Shown here piece by piece: positions 13,944 to 15,220 of a DNA stretch of 15,220 nucleotides. The notes under the pieces were generated by a model, which made no database searches, was not told the origin of the DNA, and was given only the letters and a program-made list of their open reading frames with translations. Within the stretch, counting starts at the first letter, position 1; the number at the start of each line of letters is the position of its first letter. Origin of the DNA: an uncultured Bacilli bacterium (lineage in GTDB: Bacteria > Bacillota_I > Bacilli_A > RF39 > UBA660); the NCBI GenBank assembly GCA_947593275.1, contig CANQDN010000014.1:1-15220 (forward strand). Reading direction: 5' to 3'. Position numbers and translations under genes: made by a program.

Positions 13944-14018
13944 CTCAAGCTTTTTGTTAAAAGCCCGTATGTTATTCTAAGTAAATACGAAGTTTACTTA
14001 GCAATTTAATTATATCAT
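13923..14018 (-). ncRNA. Candidate small RNA or structured polC 3' region
   Basis: An extended -10 (TGATATAAT, 14010-14018) begins about 25 nt past the polC stop. Downstream come three hairpins: CTAAGTAAA / TTTACTTAG (13977-13985 with 13993-14001), GCTTTT / AAAAGC (13949-13954 with 13959-13964), and the terminator. That would give an RNA of about 80 nt. The -35 region is poor, so this may only be a structured 3' UTR. Confidence 0.3.
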
Positions 14019-14042
14019 AAAGATTTCTAATATGCTATACAT

Positions 14043-15220
14043 TTATGCAAAATCAAATAAACTTAATTGACTAGTTTCAGGTAAAGTGCCAAAAACTCCG
14101 AGGGCTTTTAGTTTATCAATTGTTGTTCCATTAACGTGACCCCTAATACTAAAGTCTTCAATACTGTAAAATGGCTTTTTATTTCTTTCTTCAATTATTT
14201 TAGTAGCAACTGAATCGCCTAGACCATCTAATGTGCGAAATGGGCAAATAAGAGTTTTTTTATCGGGAGCGATAATAAAGTTTTTACCATCACTTTTTTC
14301 TATATCAATATTACCAAATTTGAAACCACGGGCAGTTGCTTCTAAACAAAGTTTTAAAGTTTCTAAGACACTTGTTTCTTTATTGGTAGCATTAAAACCT
14401 TTAGCAATTATTTCATTCATTTTGGCTCTTATAGCGTCATATCCTTTAACCATGGTTTCAAGATCAAAGTCATCAAAACGAGTAGAAAAATAAGTAGCAT
14501 AATAAACATCTGGGTGATGAACTTTAAAATAAGCGATACGAAATGCACTCATAACATAGGCTGCGGCGTGAGCTTTAGGGAACATGTATTTTATTTTACC
14601 ACATGAGTCAATAAACCATTTTTCAATACCGGCTTCTTCCATTTCTTCTTTAAATTTAGCCCAAGATTCAGGATCTTTTGAAGCTTTACCTTTACGAACA
14701 AATTCCATTATTTTAAAAGCTTTAATTGGAGCCATTCCTTTATACATTAAATAAACCATGATATCATCACGACAACCAATAACATCACTAAAAGGAACAA
14801 CATTATTTTTGATTAATTCTTGAGCATTACCTAGCCATACGTCAGTTCCATGAGAGAGGCCAGAGATTTTTATTAGTTCGGCGAAAGTTTTAGGTTTAGT
14901 ATCAACAAGCATACCGATTGTAAATGGCGTACCAAATTCGGGAACGCCTAAAGTTCCAGTTTCGTTCATAATTTCATCTTTAGTGACTCCTAGAGGTTCA
15001 GGAGATAAAAATATACCCATTGTTTCTTTATCATCTAAAGGAACTGTTGTAACATCTATTCCGGATATATCTTGAATCATTCGAAGTTGAGTTGGGTCGG
15101 TATGGCCTAAAATGTCTAGTTTTAAAACATCTTCATCAATGGCATGATAATCAAAATGCGTAGTTCGCCAAGCAGCATCAATATCTTCGGCAGGATATTG
15201 GAAAGGTGTAAAATCAAAGA
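14043..15220 (-). CDS. polC: DNA polymerase III alpha subunit PolC, C-terminal part
   Basis: The last 391 residues of PolC, the replicative polymerase of low-GC Firmicutes; the reading frame stays open to the window edge at 15218-15220, well upstream of the first internal ATG (15080). Matching blocks: PAEDIDAAWRTTHFDYHAID, KLDILGHTDPTQLRMIQDIS, GTPFTIGML, ISGLSHGTDVWLGNAQEL, CRDDIMVYLM, and KAHAAAYVMSAFRIAYFKVHH. A helix-hairpin-helix-like segment (DGLGDSVATKIIEER) follows near the end. The final residues QLSLFDFA contain the QLSLF clamp-binding motif, which ties the polymerase to the sliding clamp. The gene is probably complete outside the window; no frameshift is seen in this part. Confidence 0.97.
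   Translation of the reverse strand, partial: FDFTPFQYPAEDIDAAWRTTHFDYHAIDEDVLKLDILGHTDPTQLRMIQDISGIDVTTVPLDDKETMGIFLSPEPLGVTKDEIMNETGTLGVPEFGTPFTIGMLVDTKPKTFAELIKISGLSHGTDVWLGNAQELIKNNVVPFSDVIGCRDDIMVYLMYKGMAPIKAFKIMEFVRKGKASKDPESWAKFKEEMEEAGIEKWFIDSCGKIKYMFPKAHAAAYVMSAFRIAYFKVHHPDVYYATYFSTRFDDFDLETMVKGYDAIRAKMNEIIAKGFNATNKETSVLETLKLCLEATARGFKFGNIDIEKSDGKNFIIAPDKKTLICPFRTLDGLGDSVATKIIEERNKKPFYSIEDFSIRGHVNGTTIDKLKALGVFGTLPETSQLSLFDFA

Noticed and set aside
14233..14493. Plus-strand 86-codon open frame inside polC
   Set aside because: Antisense shadow of conserved PolC sequence.
1..15220. CRISPR arrays, insertion sequences, phage genes, defence systems or biosynthetic clusters
   Set aside because: No repeat-spacer pattern, transposase, integrase or related motif was found; nearly all genes are housekeeping or sporulation genes in familiar order.

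Overview
The window is AT-rich chromosomal DNA from a low-GC, endospore-forming Firmicute in the Bacilli/Erysipelotrichia/RF39-like part of the tree. Evidence: a Ger nutrient-receptor operon, the spoIIGA-sigE pair, Firmicute PolC, GpsB, RecU beside a class A PBP, and a B-type (Bacillus-like) RNase P RNA. TGA is used as a stop (the GerA- and GerC-type genes) and Trp is TGG, so the standard bacterial code applies and a mycoplasma code does not. Nothing looks like a phage, insertion sequence, CRISPR array or other foreign island.

Layout: (1) 1-183, the start of a secreted-protein gene on the minus strand, with a strong promoter whose -35 lies in a dyad. (2) 361-591, yidD on the plus strand. (3) 592-881, a startless coding remnant, a terminator, tRNA-Ser(GCU) and its promoter, all minus. 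(4) 954-4485, a plus-strand germinant-receptor operon in the order A-C-B with ATGA start/stop overlaps. (5) 4471-5677, a short glycerophosphodiesterase-like protein and an HD-domain protein, minus. (6) 5769-8852, a minus-strand block gpsB - rnpB - rodZ-like - pgsA - unknown 408-residue protein. (7) 8873-9003, a previously easy-to-miss 32-codon ORF with its own terminator, minus. (8) 9143-12349, recU-ponA on the plus strand with promoter and terminator. (9) 12351-13884, spoIIGA-sigE, minus, with a long-spacer promoter. (10) 13923-15220, a possible small RNA region and the 3' part of polC, minus.

Functionally the region combines envelope growth (GpsB regulates class A PBPs; RodZ-like and PgsA serve cell shape and phospholipid synthesis; YidD assists membrane-protein insertion), chromosome maintenance (PolC, RecU), RNA processing (RNase P, tRNA-Ser) and the sporulation cycle (SpoIIGA activates pro-SigE in the mother cell; the Ger receptor sits in the spore inner membrane and triggers germination). 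recU-ponA divergent from gpsB-rnpB, and rodZ next to pgsA, are arrangements known from Bacilli.

No new multi-gene defence or biosynthetic system is visible. The most interesting signals are: a spoIIG promoter with 21-bp spacing and a near-consensus 0A box over its -35; a PBP whose KTG motif reads KGG; an RNase P RNA whose P1 helix contains the gpsB stop codon; a 32-residue ORF with terminator; and a possible three-hairpin small RNA after polC.
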